From positions 1 through 42,341 of the forward strand of contig PLSV01000132.1 of the NCBI GenBank assembly GCA_003165235.1: 42,341 bases of DNA, read 5' to 3'. The position numbers and the translations under genes are program-made. Below the pieces are notes generated by a model. That model worked only from the letters and a program-made list of their open reading frames with translations. It was not told the DNA's origin and searched no databases. Below, piece after piece: positions 16,211-24,765 of this stretch (its first letter is position 1; every line of letters begins with the position of its first letter). Source of the DNA: Syntrophobacteraceae bacterium. GTDB taxonomy: Bacteria; Desulfobacterota; Syntrophobacteria; Syntrophobacterales; Syntrophobacteraceae.

Positions 16211-17863
16211 ATGTCGGAAAAGAGACCAGAAAATCAGCAAGATCCCTTTTTGGGAAGCCAGGTCGAGGATAATCTCAGGGTTGCATTCAATGCGCTCCCC
16301 AACAAGGTTCCTGTGATGCTCTTTACCGAAAACGGCCAGAACGATGTTCTCAATCAAGCGGCGCGGGACCTGCTTAAAAGCTTCAATAAAATCTCAGATA
16401 AGATAGAGATCAGCGAGTTCGACCTGTACGGGACGGAAGCAAAGAAGCACAGTGTGAATAGTTCGCCCACACTGATTTTCGATCCGGATCGGTATTCAAT
16501 TCGCTATCTTGGGGTCCCCTTTGGAGAAGAGGCCAGGACCCTGGTTGGAATGATCCTTCTGATCGGCTTCCAGACCGGCAATCTGAGTGAGCAGTCCCAG
16601 CAGGTTATCAAAAGGATTAATTCAAAGAGAGAAGTCAAGGTTTTCGTCAGTCCGACCTGCCCTTATTGTCCTGACCAGGCGATCAACGCGGTGAAGGCGG
16701 CCATCGAAAGACCGGAGATCGTCTCACTTGAGATAATAGATATCCAGTCCAATCAGGAAACCGCGAATCGCTACTCCGCCTTCAGCGTCCCGCAGACCTT
16801 TGCAAACGATATACTCATCGCCTATGGAGCGCAGACGGAGGAACTGTTTGTGCTCTCGCTTCAAAAGCTTGAACAGCAGACCGTCTTCATCCCCGAAATA
16901 GACGCCGAGGTAATCGAAACTGACGTGGTTATCGTGGGTGGGGGACCGGCCGGCCTTGCCGCAGGCATTTACGCGGTGCGCAGCGGACTGAAGACAGCGG
17001 TGATCGAACGGGGGCCCCTCGGAGGGCAGGTGGCCACCACGCCCATAGTGGAGAATTATCCCGGTTTTGCGCGGGTGCCTGGTAAAACGCTGGTCGATAT
17101 TCTGGTCAGCCATGCTCTGGAATATGTGCAGATATTCCAGGGGGAAGATGTGGTTGGCATTCAACCGGGAGCTAAGATAGAAGTTCAGACCAGTAGAAGA
17201 AAGTTTCTGGCCAAAGCGCTCATACTCGCAACAGGGGCCAACTACAAGAAGCTCGGCGCCCCGGGCGAGATGCTCTTCATGGGCCGGGGCGTGAGTTACT
17301 GCGCAACCTGTGACGGTCCGTTGTTCAAAGGCAAGAAAGTCATTGTTATCGGGGGAGGCAACAGCGCCGTGACCGAGGCCCTCTATTTGCATAACATAGA
17401 CGTGTGGACGACGCTGGTGCATAGAGGCAATACTCTGAGAGCCCAGGAGCACTTGGCCAAAAATATTTTCTCCAACAACATGGAAGTTCTGTGGGACACC
17501 GAAGTCGTAGAAATAAAGGGTAAGGAAAAGGTTAGCGAAGTCATTCTGCGAAACAACAGGACCGGTTTGGTCTATCCATTTCCGGTGCAGGGAGTTTTCA
17601 TCGCGATCGGATATGAGCCTTCAGTCCATCTTGCAAGAACTCTGGACATCGAATTGACCCCCGACGGTTTCATTAAACATGATTCCCATCACCGAACCAA
17701 TATTCCTGGGATATATTCCGCCGGAGACGTCGAAGGGGGCTACAAACAGATAGTGACTGCAATGGGACAGGGAACCGAGGCTGCCCTTTCGGTGTTCGAG
17801 GACCTCATGCATCCGTACTGGGCGGTTGAAAAGGAACCGCTGACGGAAACGGCAAAGACCTGA
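16211..17863 (+). CDS. AhpF-like NAD(P)H disulfide reductase with N-terminal glutaredoxin-like domains
   Basis: The 550-residue flavoprotein combines an N-terminal tandem thioredoxin-fold module (about 20-225) with a thioredoxin-reductase module (about 236-545). The second thioredoxin fold carries the redox pair C150-P-Y-C153 (SPTCPYCPDQ). The reductase has the FAD motif VIVGGGPAGLAAGIYA, redox pair C364-A-T-C367 (YCATCDGP), the NAD(P)H motif VIGGGNSAV and the flavin-closing YSAGDVEGGYKQI. This is the architecture of AhpF, which passes electrons from NADH to peroxiredoxin AhpC, but no ahpC adjoins it. It may instead reduce another peroxiredoxin or thioredoxin. AGAGGGGGAGA precedes the ATG. 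Confidence 0.88.
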   Translation: MSEKRPENQQDPFLGSQVEDNLRVAFNALPNKVPVMLFTENGQNDVLNQAARDLLKSFNKISDKIEISEFDLYGTEAKKHSVNSSPTLIFDPDRYSIRYLGVPFGEEARTLVGMILLIGFQTGNLSEQSQQVIKRINSKREVKVFVSPTCPYCPDQAINAVKAAIERPEIVSLEIIDIQSNQETANRYSAFSVPQTFANDILIAYGAQTEELFVLSLQKLEQQTVFIPEIDAEVIETDVVIVGGGPAGLAAGIYAVRSGLKTAVIERGPLGGQVATTPIVENYPGFARVPGKTLVDILVSHALEYVQIFQGEDVVGIQPGAKIEVQTSRRKFLAKALILATGANYKKLGAPGEMLFMGRGVSYCATCDGPLFKGKKVIVIGGGNSAVTEALYLHNIDVWTTLVHRGNTLRAQEHLAKNIFSNNMEVLWDTEVVEIKGKEKVSEVILRNNRTGLVYPFPVQGVFIAIGYEPSVHLARTLDIELTPDGFIKHDSHHRTNIPGIYSAGDVEGGYKQIVTAMGQGTEAALSVFEDLMHPYWAVEKEPLTETAKT

Positions 17864-17992
17864 TACGGCGCAACGACATTTCAGCCGGCGCTCCACCTTA
17901 TGTGGTTCAAGGTCCATGTTTTACTTACGGAGTGAGGCGAGTGCGGTTGTACATGTCCGCAACCTGTGTGTCTCTCTCCCTCACCGCGTCTC

Positions 17993-18691
17993 TTAGCGGT
18001 TGGCGTCACCGCCCTCAGGCGGGATATGGTCCAAATCGTCAAATTCGATCAGTTCGCCGGTCACCGTGAAGATTACACGCTCGCAAATATTGACGACGCG
18101 GTCGGCGGTGCGTTCCAGGTTGTGAGCGACCCACATAAGGTGGCTTACGTCTTCGATATTTCTGGGGTCCGACAATACGTAGGTCATTAGCTCACGGTAT
18201 ATCTGGTCGTAAAGATCGTCAATCTGCCGGTCTTCGGCAGGGAGCGAACGCGCTGTCTCAACGTCCCTGTCAACGAAGGACAGGAGCGCTCTGTGCAGCA
18301 TATCTGAAGCCAGGGCAGCCATTCGCGGCAGATCCACGAGCGGCTTTATCAAAGGTTTTGAACCGAGCTGAATTGTAATCTTTGCGATCCCCTTCGAATA
18401 ATCGGCGATCCTCTCCAACTCGGCGGCAATTTCCAGGATGGCCGCAAGGGTTCGCAGGTCTTTAGCCATCGGCTGCTGTCTGGCTATAAGAATAAGAGCG
18501 TCCGATTCGATGGAGTAGCGCCTCCGGTTGATCTCTGAATCGGCCGCAATCAGATGGCAGGCCCCTTCAATTTGCTGTGTCTTGAGGATCTCGACAGACT
18601 CGATTATGGTGCGCTCGACCATCACCCCCAAATCGATCAGTTCATCCTGAAGTCGTTCCAACTCCTTTTCCAATGCAGTTTTAGCCACCAC
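17993..18691 (-). CDS. phoU: Phosphate transport/signalling accessory protein PhoU
   Basis: PhoU links the Pst phosphate transporter to the PhoR sensor and limits phosphate uptake. The 232-residue all-helical protein has two PhoU repeats with the metal-binding motif E-x3-D: AELERIADYSKGIA (about residue 92) and HNLERTADRVVNICERV (about residue 195). The start is GTG at 18691, followed by a second GTG; AAGGGAG precedes it. No pst or pho genes are in the window, so the gene stands alone, converging on the disulfide reductase. Confidence 0.93.
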   Translation of the reverse strand: MVAKTALEKELERLQDELIDLGVMVERTIIESVEILKTQQIEGACHLIAADSEINRRRYSIESDALILIARQQPMAKDLRTLAAILEIAAELERIADYSKGIAKITIQLGSKPLIKPLVDLPRMAALASDMLHRALLSFVDRDVETARSLPAEDRQIDDLYDQIYRELMTYVLSDPRNIEDVSHLMWVAHNLERTADRVVNICERVIFTVTGELIEFDDLDHIPPEGGDANR

Positions 18692-19416
18692 TTCTCCCTT
18701 CTTTCAGGAAAACCATTTCGACCGGCCGCTGAGGCAATGATACAAGGCTTTTTGTCGTTAAGATATCGAGAACAATCGTTATATGTATCATAAGTATCTT
18801 AGAATTCAATTCTATTTTCGCCGGCATGGCGCCGGATATACACGAAAACGGAAGGACACGATGCTTTGTGCCTGAAGTCACAATCTCAAGAAGCAAGCTC
18901 CAAAAGCGCCTTTAAATAGTAGTAGATTAAGATATGTACCGCATTCATCGGTTCGCATTGCAACTCCGGAAATGGTTATCCCATAAGATTACACCGAAGC
19001 CATGTCAACGGCAACACATCCTAAGAAACCGTCGGCTGTCACATGTCGCACCGAAAACGCCCCCACGAGTTTGGTGTTCCTCTATAACCCGATTTCCCCG
19101 AGCTGAAATTCTCAGGTAGCTTGCTAAAAGCAAATCATATCTTGAAAAATCTAAAAATTACGACGTTGGCAAGCTCCCATTACCTTCAAGTAGGGCATCA
19201 GCCACCATCATTTAAACCCGACTCCGAGGGGTGCGCAAAAAACAACCCCGAAGTTAGTAGCTCACCCGGGTTCCCAGTTTAATGCCAATCAGAGCGGGTT
19301 TTCGCTTGCATTCTTCCCATGTCTGATCCCCACACCACAGTGGCGCATGTCCGGTGTCTTAAGCAAAATATTCAGAATTCTAAACCCGTTGCTGCTGAGA
19401 TCGTAATGATTTTCGT
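18692..19416. other. Long gene-poor stretch with a diverged repeat copy
   Basis: About 700 bases with no convincing gene, more AT-rich than the flanks. Positions 18876-18926 match 22038-22088 at 43 of 51 bases. The phoU promoter should lie at the left end. Nothing else is recognised. Confidence 0.45.
18876..18926 (+). repeat. 51-bp dispersed repeat, copy 1
   Basis: Shares the core AATCTCAAGAAGCAAGCTC and the end AAATAGTAGTAGA with copy 2 at 22038-22088; 43 of 51 positions agree without gaps. In one frame both copies begin with a similar peptide (ISRSKL), so this may be a coding remnant rather than a non-coding element. Confidence 0.6.
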
Positions 19417-19419
19417 TTT

Positions 19420-19425
19420 TATAAT
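19420..19425 (+). promoter_or_regulatory. Consensus -10 box upstream of the epoxide hydrolase
   Basis: A perfect TATAAT in an AT-rich setting (GTTTTTATAATACTG), about 100 bases before the ATG at 19529. The matching -35 is poor (GAGATC at 19397), which would fit an activated or otherwise regulated promoter. Confidence 0.5.
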
Positions 19426-19439
19426 ACTGAGGTATATAC

Positions 19440-19462
19440 CGCATCCGATTAAATCGGATGCG
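19440..19462. promoter_or_regulatory. Perfect palindrome, candidate operator
   Basis: CGCATCCGAT (19440-19449), a TAA spacer, then ATCGGATGCG (19453-19462): 10-bp perfect arms. It starts 15 bases after the TATAAT, about where transcription would begin, which is the classical place for a repressor site. As RNA it could also be a 5' hairpin of the leader. Confidence 0.5.
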
Positions 19463-19528
19463 TGGTCCATACTCAGCTAGCCAGGATAAGTGTTATGAGG
19501 CATGCACTTATTGAGATAGGAGGACGCC

Positions 19529-20797
19529 ATGACCCAAACTAGTGCTACACAACCAAGCGGCGAGCAAGCAGATGAGAAGAATGCTATTCGTCCGTTTCAT
19601 GTGAATATTCCGGAAGTGGAACTTACCGAATTGCGCAGGCGCATCAACGCGACAAAGTGGCCTGAACGAGAAACGGTTACAGATGCATCCCAAGGAGTAC
19701 AGCTCGCGACGATCCAGGCGCTCGCGCGCTATTGGGCGACAGAATATGACTGGCGCAAGATCGAAGCAAAAATGAACGCCCTGCCGCAGTTCATCACCGA
19801 GATCGACGGGCTGGACATTCACTTCATTCACGTCCGTTCAAAACACGAAAATGCGTTGCCGCTGATCGTTACGCACGGATGGCCCGGCTCGATCGTCGAA
19901 CAGATGAAGATCATCGATCCGCTGACCAATCCCACGGCGCATGGCGGCAGCGCATCCGATGCGTTCCATCTGGTGATTCCGTCAATGCCGGGCTACGGAT
20001 ACTCATGCAAACCGACCACCCCCGGGTGGGATGTACCCCACATCGCGCGTGCCTGGGTCGTGCTGATGAATCGCCTCGGGTACACGAAATTCGTGGCGCA
20101 AGGCGGCGATTGGGGCGCAGTCATCACTGAACTAATGGGCCTGCAGGCGCCTCCGGAGTTGCTCGGCATTCACACCAACATGCCTGGCATCTTTCCAGTC
20201 GACATTGATAAGGCGGCTTTTTCCGGGGCGCCGGCGCCATCGGGTCTCTCAGCCGATGAGAAGGTCGCTTACGAGCGTTTACAGTTCGTATATCAAAAGG
20301 GAATCGCCTACGGGTACCAGATGGGGCTGCGACCGCAGACATTATACGGAATCGCGGACTCACCCGTCGGTTTGGCGGCTTATTTCCTTGATCACGACGC
20401 GCGCAGCTACGAGCTGATCTCACGCGTCTTTGAGGGAGAATCCGAAGGCCTCACGCGCGACGACATCCTCGACAACATCACGATCACCTGGTTGACGAAC
20501 ACGGCGCTTTCCGGCGCCCGTCTCTATTGGGAGAATTGGGGCAAACTCGGGTATTTCAATGCCAAAGGCGTCTCCATCCCGGTTGCCGTGAGCGTCTTCC
20601 CTGACGAACTCTATCCAGCCCCGCGGAGCTGGGCAGAGCGGGCGTATCCCAAACTCATCCATTACAACAAGGTTGAGAAAGGCGGGCACTTTGCGGCCTG
20701 GGAACAGCCGCAACTCTTTTCAGAAGAGGTTCGCGCGGGCTTCAGACCACTGCGCTCGATGTTCTTTCAGGATGTGATCTTGGCGAATGCTGCCTAA
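19529..20797 (+). CDS. Epoxide hydrolase, EHN-domain alpha/beta hydrolase
   Basis: The 422-residue protein matches microsomal-type epoxide hydrolases, which open epoxides to diols with water. An EHN N-terminal lid domain (about 18-125, RPFHVNIPEVELTELRRRIN) precedes the alpha/beta-hydrolase core. The oxyanion motif is THGWPGSIVEQMKII, the nucleophile aspartate is in AQGGDWGAVI, a tyrosine-rich cap sits in the middle, and the catalytic histidine is in KGGHFAAWEQP. There is no signal peptide. GATAGGAGG precedes the ATG. Single such genes are common as xenobiotic or terpene-epoxide enzymes in soil bacteria and it may be acquired; the substrate cannot be told. A promoter-like box and palindrome lie upstream and a hairpin terminator downstream. 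Confidence 0.9.
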   Translation: MTQTSATQPSGEQADEKNAIRPFHVNIPEVELTELRRRINATKWPERETVTDASQGVQLATIQALARYWATEYDWRKIEAKMNALPQFITEIDGLDIHFIHVRSKHENALPLIVTHGWPGSIVEQMKIIDPLTNPTAHGGSASDAFHLVIPSMPGYGYSCKPTTPGWDVPHIARAWVVLMNRLGYTKFVAQGGDWGAVITELMGLQAPPELLGIHTNMPGIFPVDIDKAAFSGAPAPSGLSADEKVAYERLQFVYQKGIAYGYQMGLRPQTLYGIADSPVGLAAYFLDHDARSYELISRVFEGESEGLTRDDILDNITITWLTNTALSGARLYWENWGKLGYFNAKGVSIPVAVSVFPDELYPAPRSWAERAYPKLIHYNKVEKGGHFAAWEQPQLFSEEVRAGFRPLRSMFFQDVILANAA

Positions 20798-20812
20798 CTG
20801 CTCGTCAAGCAG

Positions 20813-20846
20813 CAGGAGAGCTTCGATGATAGAGGCTCTCCTGTTT
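20813..20846 (+). terminator. Hairpin terminator after the epoxide hydrolase
   Basis: CAGGAGAGC (20813-20821) pairs perfectly with GCTCTCCTG (20835-20843), 13-base loop, followed by TTT. It begins 15 bases after the stop codon. Confidence 0.6.
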
Positions 20847-20851
20847 CGACT

Positions 20852-21028
20852 CCGGGCAGATATCAGTCGGCCTCAAACTTGGTCCTCATGATGGACTTTC
20901 TCGGCAAGCAAGGCATTCCATGGGAGATCTTCCAGGCCGCTCGTAAGCCTGTTACAGAGGCTCATAACCGGCAGGAGACGCCTCTCTTCGCAAAAAGTAT
21001 CGAACGTCACGCCTTGAGGGACAAGTGA
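20852..21028 (+). pseudogene. Unidentified C-terminal coding remnant
   Basis: A 58-codon open stretch ending TGA at 21026-21028 has protein-like composition (for example LVLMMDFLGKQGIPWEIF and TPLFAKSIERHALRDK) but no start codon at a sensible place and no ribosome site. It looks like the tail of a lost gene between the epoxide hydrolase terminator and the isochorismatase gene. I do not recognise the family. Confidence 0.3.
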
Positions 21029-21099
21029 TTCTGCTGGTTGACGCTCGCATTCAACAAATCTGACGTTCGATTTAGATGAAACGCATAGGAGGAAAGAAC

Positions 21100-21726
21100 A
21101 TGGCGAATCTCAAGTATGACAAAGAGATCACTGCACTTCTCGTCATCGATACGTACAACGATTTCATTTCCGAGGGAGGCAAAGTATGGGATCGCTTGAA
21201 GACTGTTGCAGAAGCAAATGATTGTATTCCTCATATGTTGCAAGTCCTGAATGCTGCGCGGAAGACGGAGCTTCGCGTCTTCTATGCCCTGCATCGTCGA
21301 TACCGTCCAGGCGACTACGAGACCTGGAAGTACATTGCGCCCGTCCAGAAGGCAGCTTGGTTGCACAAGGCGTTCGAATACGGCACGTGGGGCGGCGAGA
21401 TCCGCCGCGAGTTCGAGCCTCAACCGGGCGAAATCGTTGCCCAGGAGCATTGGGGTTCCAGTGGTTTCGCCAACACGGATTTGGATTTGCAGCTCAAGAA
21501 ACACGGCATCCATCAGCTTATCATCATGGGGCTCATAGCACGTACGTGTGTGGAGGCAACTGTTCGTTATGCCGCAGAACTTGGCTACGAGGCCACAATG
21601 GTAAAAGACGCGACCGCGGATTACTCGGATGAGGAGATGCACGCCGCTCTCGACATCAATATCCCAAACTACGCCAGTGCCATTGTGACCACAAATGAAG
21701 TCGTCGACTCGATCTCTTCTCTCTAA
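21100..21726 (+). CDS. Isochorismatase-family cysteine hydrolase
   Basis: The 208-residue protein has the family's fold and triad. The aspartate is in ALLVIDTYNDF, the lysine position is probably within the central EYGTWGGEI/EIVAQEHWGSSGF region, and the nucleophilic cysteine is in LIIMGLIARTCVEATVRYA. Members hydrolyse isochorismate, nicotinamide, ureas or carbamates; the substrate here is open. The start at 21100 is set by the excellent AGGAGGAAAGAAC before it; an ATG at 21076 lies upstream of that site. It is in the same orientation as the epoxide hydrolase, but a terminator and a remnant lie between them, so it is probably transcribed separately. Confidence 0.87.
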   Translation: MANLKYDKEITALLVIDTYNDFISEGGKVWDRLKTVAEANDCIPHMLQVLNAARKTELRVFYALHRRYRPGDYETWKYIAPVQKAAWLHKAFEYGTWGGEIRREFEPQPGEIVAQEHWGSSGFANTDLDLQLKKHGIHQLIIMGLIARTCVEATVRYAAELGYEATMVKDATADYSDEEMHAALDINIPNYASAIVTTNEVVDSISSL

Positions 21727-22182
21727 GGCTTAGGAATCAGTGCGCAGTACTGATTCCATCATTAGCGTGCTTTCAGCAGCGGTGAGCACGGTCACCTCTC
21801 CTATCCTTGAAAAAACGAAGCTCTGAAATGCGCAAGGTTTTCAAATCATATCTGGATTTGGGTCGCCTGTTTCGGAAGGTGGTGCGAATCAGGGGGGAAG
21901 GCCCGTGATTGTCATGTAACCGTTTATAACCGCAAGTAGTTTTCGAGGCCTCAAAGTCGTTACAATAGCCGAGCGGTGAGGTCCCGAAATCCCAAAGTGG
22001 TAGAGAATCAGTATCCCCGCATCTACTTCATGATCAAAGTCAAAATCTCAAGAAGCAAGCTCAAGAAGGGTTTGAAAATAGTAGTAGAGAACACGAACAC
22101 ATCCCGCCAGTTTTACGCCAGCACCAGCTTGACCCATCTTTTCAGTTCCGCATCGCCATAGTCGGGTCGCCGAAACCGCAGA
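21727..22182. other. Gene-poor stretch with second 51-bp repeat copy
   Basis: About 450 bases without a supportable gene. The repeat copy at 22038-22088 is the only structure found. A 61-codon frame starting 21976 runs through it but has no ribosome site or recognisable domain. Confidence 0.4.
22038..22088 (+). repeat. 51-bp dispersed repeat, copy 2
   Basis: Matches 18876-18926 at 43 of 51 positions without gaps. It is followed by unrelated sequence (ACACGAACACATCC), so the similarity ends abruptly on the right. Confidence 0.6.
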
Positions 22183-22704
22183 TAACCCCAATCCCCGGTC
22201 GCAACGAAAGGGACCTCGAGATCTCCCTGGGCCTCCGAGGCGGCGCAACGATTTCGACAGCACGAGGAGGATTATGGCCGGGAGGCTGTCGAGAAGCTGA
22301 TTGAAGCGGGAGTGGTCATCGAGTGGAATATTGACCCCGACGAGCTGATTCGGCCGGAAACCGAAGCTGACTTACAGCAATATATTTATCTCGAATCCGA
22401 CAGAGGTTCGCACATGGATCTCGAAGTGAGGTAGACAGACTGGAGAAATGTGAAGCAACTGCTGGCGCAAAGCCTGATGAACTGGGGAATACCCAGGATC
22501 CTGGTAGTGGACGGTAATTACCTCAACAGCTCCCAGTTGCATGAATCCGAAGGCCTGCCTCTTGACGACACGTATTGCAGAGAGACTCTGGAGCACATCC
22601 ATTATCTCTGGGCCCGCCCGGTTTACCTCGAGACCCGCAACTCGAACGATTCCGGGAATCTCGTCTATTTCACCGACCAAAACGGCGTGCGGGCGCAATC
22701 GTAA
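22183..22704 (+). pseudogene. SpoVR-family remnant (C-terminal domain) with in-frame TAG
   Basis: Codons from 22435 to the stop at 22702-22704 encode the C-terminal SpoVR domain: TDWRNVKQLLAQSL, NWGIPRILVVDGNYLN and YLWARPVYLET, which match the family's conserved end. SpoVR/YcgB is a cytoplasmic protein of unclear function, usually beside PrkA and DUF444 genes; neither is here. The same frame is open upstream from 22183 to a TAG at 22432-22434, with coding-like text (EDYGREAVEKLIEAGVVI) that I cannot place firmly in SpoVR. The ~470-residue family protein is therefore reduced to a fragment. An internal ATG could start an 84-residue product at 22450, but no ribosome site supports it. Confidence 0.6.
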
Positions 22705-22926
22705 GACAAGCGACACGGCTTTGGTAAAGCCGTAACAAGTAAAATGTCCGATATTCAATTAAAGCTTTACAGACGGGATTCTTTTGCGTATTTGATAACG
22801 TATACATGCATGCAGACTTGTAGGAGGGGAGGTCCCGGGCTGATTGTTGGCACGATTGGAAACGTCGGACACGACCTGCCGCATCGCAGCGCAGGTCCTT
22901 CAAAGTCCTGCGGGGAGCACGGCATA

Positions 22927-24765
22927 ATGGCGGAACAAAAATACATCATGGGAAATTATGCGATCACCCGCGGGGCGGTGGAAGCCGGGGTAAGAGTCGT
23001 TGCCGGCTATCCCGGGACCCCCGCCACGGAGATCCTGGAGGGATTCACGGAATATCCCCACGTCCACGCCCAGTGGTCCAACAATGAAAAAGTGGCTCTG
23101 GAAGTCGCCACCGGCGCATCCCTGGCCAACGTCCGCTCCATGGCGGTCATGAAGCACAACGGCGCCAATGTCTGCACGGATATGCTCATGCACTTGAATT
23201 TCACGGGCGTCTCAGGGGGCATGGTGCTGGTTTCGGCGGACGATCCGGGCGGATTGTCCTCTCAAAATGAAGAGGACAGCCGAATCCTGGTGCATACCTA
23301 TGCCAACCTTCCGGTCTTTGACCCTTCCAACGCCTTGGAAGCCAAGCAAATGGTGAAAGAGGCCTACGAGCTTTCTGAAAAGACTCAGATGTGCTTCGTG
23401 CTGCGACCCGTCATGCGGGTATGTCACAGCCGCTCGGACATTCCGTTCGAAGACTGCCTGGAGCCTGAGGCCGCAGCAAGGTGGGAGGACGACCGGGAGC
23501 GCTACATCATGAGCGCTGTAGAGGTAAGGCAGATGGGAGGCATCAAGCGTCCTCAGGCTCGTCATCGTTGGCTCAACCAAAAGTACCGGGAGATCGTTGA
23601 TATCTTCGAAGAGAGCCCTTTCAACCACATCGAACCGGGGGACGGCAACACCGGTCTGATCGGCTGCGGGATGGGCTACACATATGTCAAGGAAGCCGCT
23701 CGGGACTTCGACAGGACCTATCCAGTCATGAAGCTCAACACACTGCCCGTCCCAGAACGGAAGGTCCTCTCCTTCATTCAGGGCAAGATGCGAGTCATCG
23801 TTTTCGAAGAAATAGAGCCTGTGGTGGAAAACCTCATCAAACAGCTCTGCAACGACCACCACTTGCAGGTGGAAGTGCTTGGCCGGTCAGGCTTTTATGC
23901 CTCGGACGGCGAATTGACGGCCCAGGTGGTGAGTGACACTGTTAGAAGAGCGGACCCTGAACTGCGCCTCAGAAACGAAGTCCCCGATATTCCTCTTGGC
24001 ATCGACGTTCCGGTCCGGACCCGGACCCAGTGCGTGGGCTGCGCCCACAGGGCCATGCTCTACAGCGTCAAACGCGTGGCGCGCAAATACAAGGGCATCG
24101 TTTTCGGAGACATCGGCTGCCATGATGCGGGATCGTTCAAACCCCTCGAACTCCAGTCCACCATCTACTGCATGGGCTCCTCCATTCCCATGGCGACGGG
24201 GGCCCACTTTGCCGGTGAAAAGCGACCGGTTTTTTCCATTATCGGCGACTCGACCTTTTTCCACATGGGCGTTAACGGTCTCATCAACGCAGCGTATCAG
24301 AACGCCAGACAGGTGATTGTGCTGGCCGACAACGGCACCACGGCCATGACCGGCTTTCAGCCCCACGCCGGCAGCGGCGTCAACCTCCAGGGGCAGCCTG
24401 CGCACAAAGTGGACATCAAGGGTCTTGGCGAATCCCTCGGGGTCCATGTTCACACAGTCGATCCCTACGATCTGGAATCGACCCGCGAAACGCTGGGCAA
24501 GGCGGTGGAAGAAGACGGCGTCTCGCTGGTGGTGGTCTCCGCCCCCTGTCTGCTTACGGCGTCCCGAAAGGGCGAACAGCCCTTCGAAAAGCGCCGGGTG
24601 GAGGTCGACGGCGAGAAATGCACCGGTTGCATGGTGTGCGTAAACGAATTCGGGTGCCCTGCCCTGGTGTTCGACGCTGGTGGCGAAAAGGTCCACGTGG
24701 ATGAGCTTAGCTGCGTCCAGTGCGGACTTTGTGCGCAAGTGTGTCTCCAAGGGGCCATCTCATGA
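22927..24765 (+). CDS. iorA: Indolepyruvate:ferredoxin oxidoreductase, alpha subunit
   Basis: IorA with IorB oxidatively decarboxylates aryl-2-oxoacids (from aromatic amino acids) to aryl-CoA, reducing ferredoxin; some members act in the reverse direction or on aryl-CoA acids. From ATG 22927 the product is 612 residues. The N-terminal POR-type domain starts MGNYAITRGAVEAGVRVVAG. The TPP-binding domain has GDIGCHDAGSFKPLELQ and IIGDSTFFHMGVNGLINAAY. The C-terminus is a two-cluster ferredoxin, CTGCMVCVNEFGCPAL then CVQCGLCAQVC. GGGGAG precedes the start; the frame is open further up to 22744 but that extension is not family-like. The stop overlaps the iorB start (ATGA). Confidence 0.93.
   Translation: MAEQKYIMGNYAITRGAVEAGVRVVAGYPGTPATEILEGFTEYPHVHAQWSNNEKVALEVATGASLANVRSMAVMKHNGANVCTDMLMHLNFTGVSGGMVLVSADDPGGLSSQNEEDSRILVHTYANLPVFDPSNALEAKQMVKEAYELSEKTQMCFVLRPVMRVCHSRSDIPFEDCLEPEAAARWEDDRERYIMSAVEVRQMGGIKRPQARHRWLNQKYREIVDIFEESPFNHIEPGDGNTGLIGCGMGYTYVKEAARDFDRTYPVMKLNTLPVPERKVLSFIQGKMRVIVFEEIEPVVENLIKQLCNDHHLQVEVLGRSGFYASDGELTAQVVSDTVRRADPELRLRNEVPDIPLGIDVPVRTRTQCVGCAHRAMLYSVKRVARKYKGIVFGDIGCHDAGSFKPLELQSTIYCMGSSIPMATGAHFAGEKRPVFSIIGDSTFFHMGVNGLINAAYQNARQVIVLADNGTTAMTGFQPHAGSGVNLQGQPAHKVDIKGLGESLGVHVHTVDPYDLESTRETLGKAVEEDGVSLVVVSAPCLLTASRKGEQPFEKRRVEVDGEKCTGCMVCVNEFGCPALVFDAGGEKVHVDELSCVQCGLCAQVCLQGAIS

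Noticed and set aside
17983..18000. ACCGC...GCGGT inverted repeat between the disulfide reductase and phoU as a terminator
   Set aside because: The stem is five base pairs, overlaps the end of phoU and has no T-tract on either strand.
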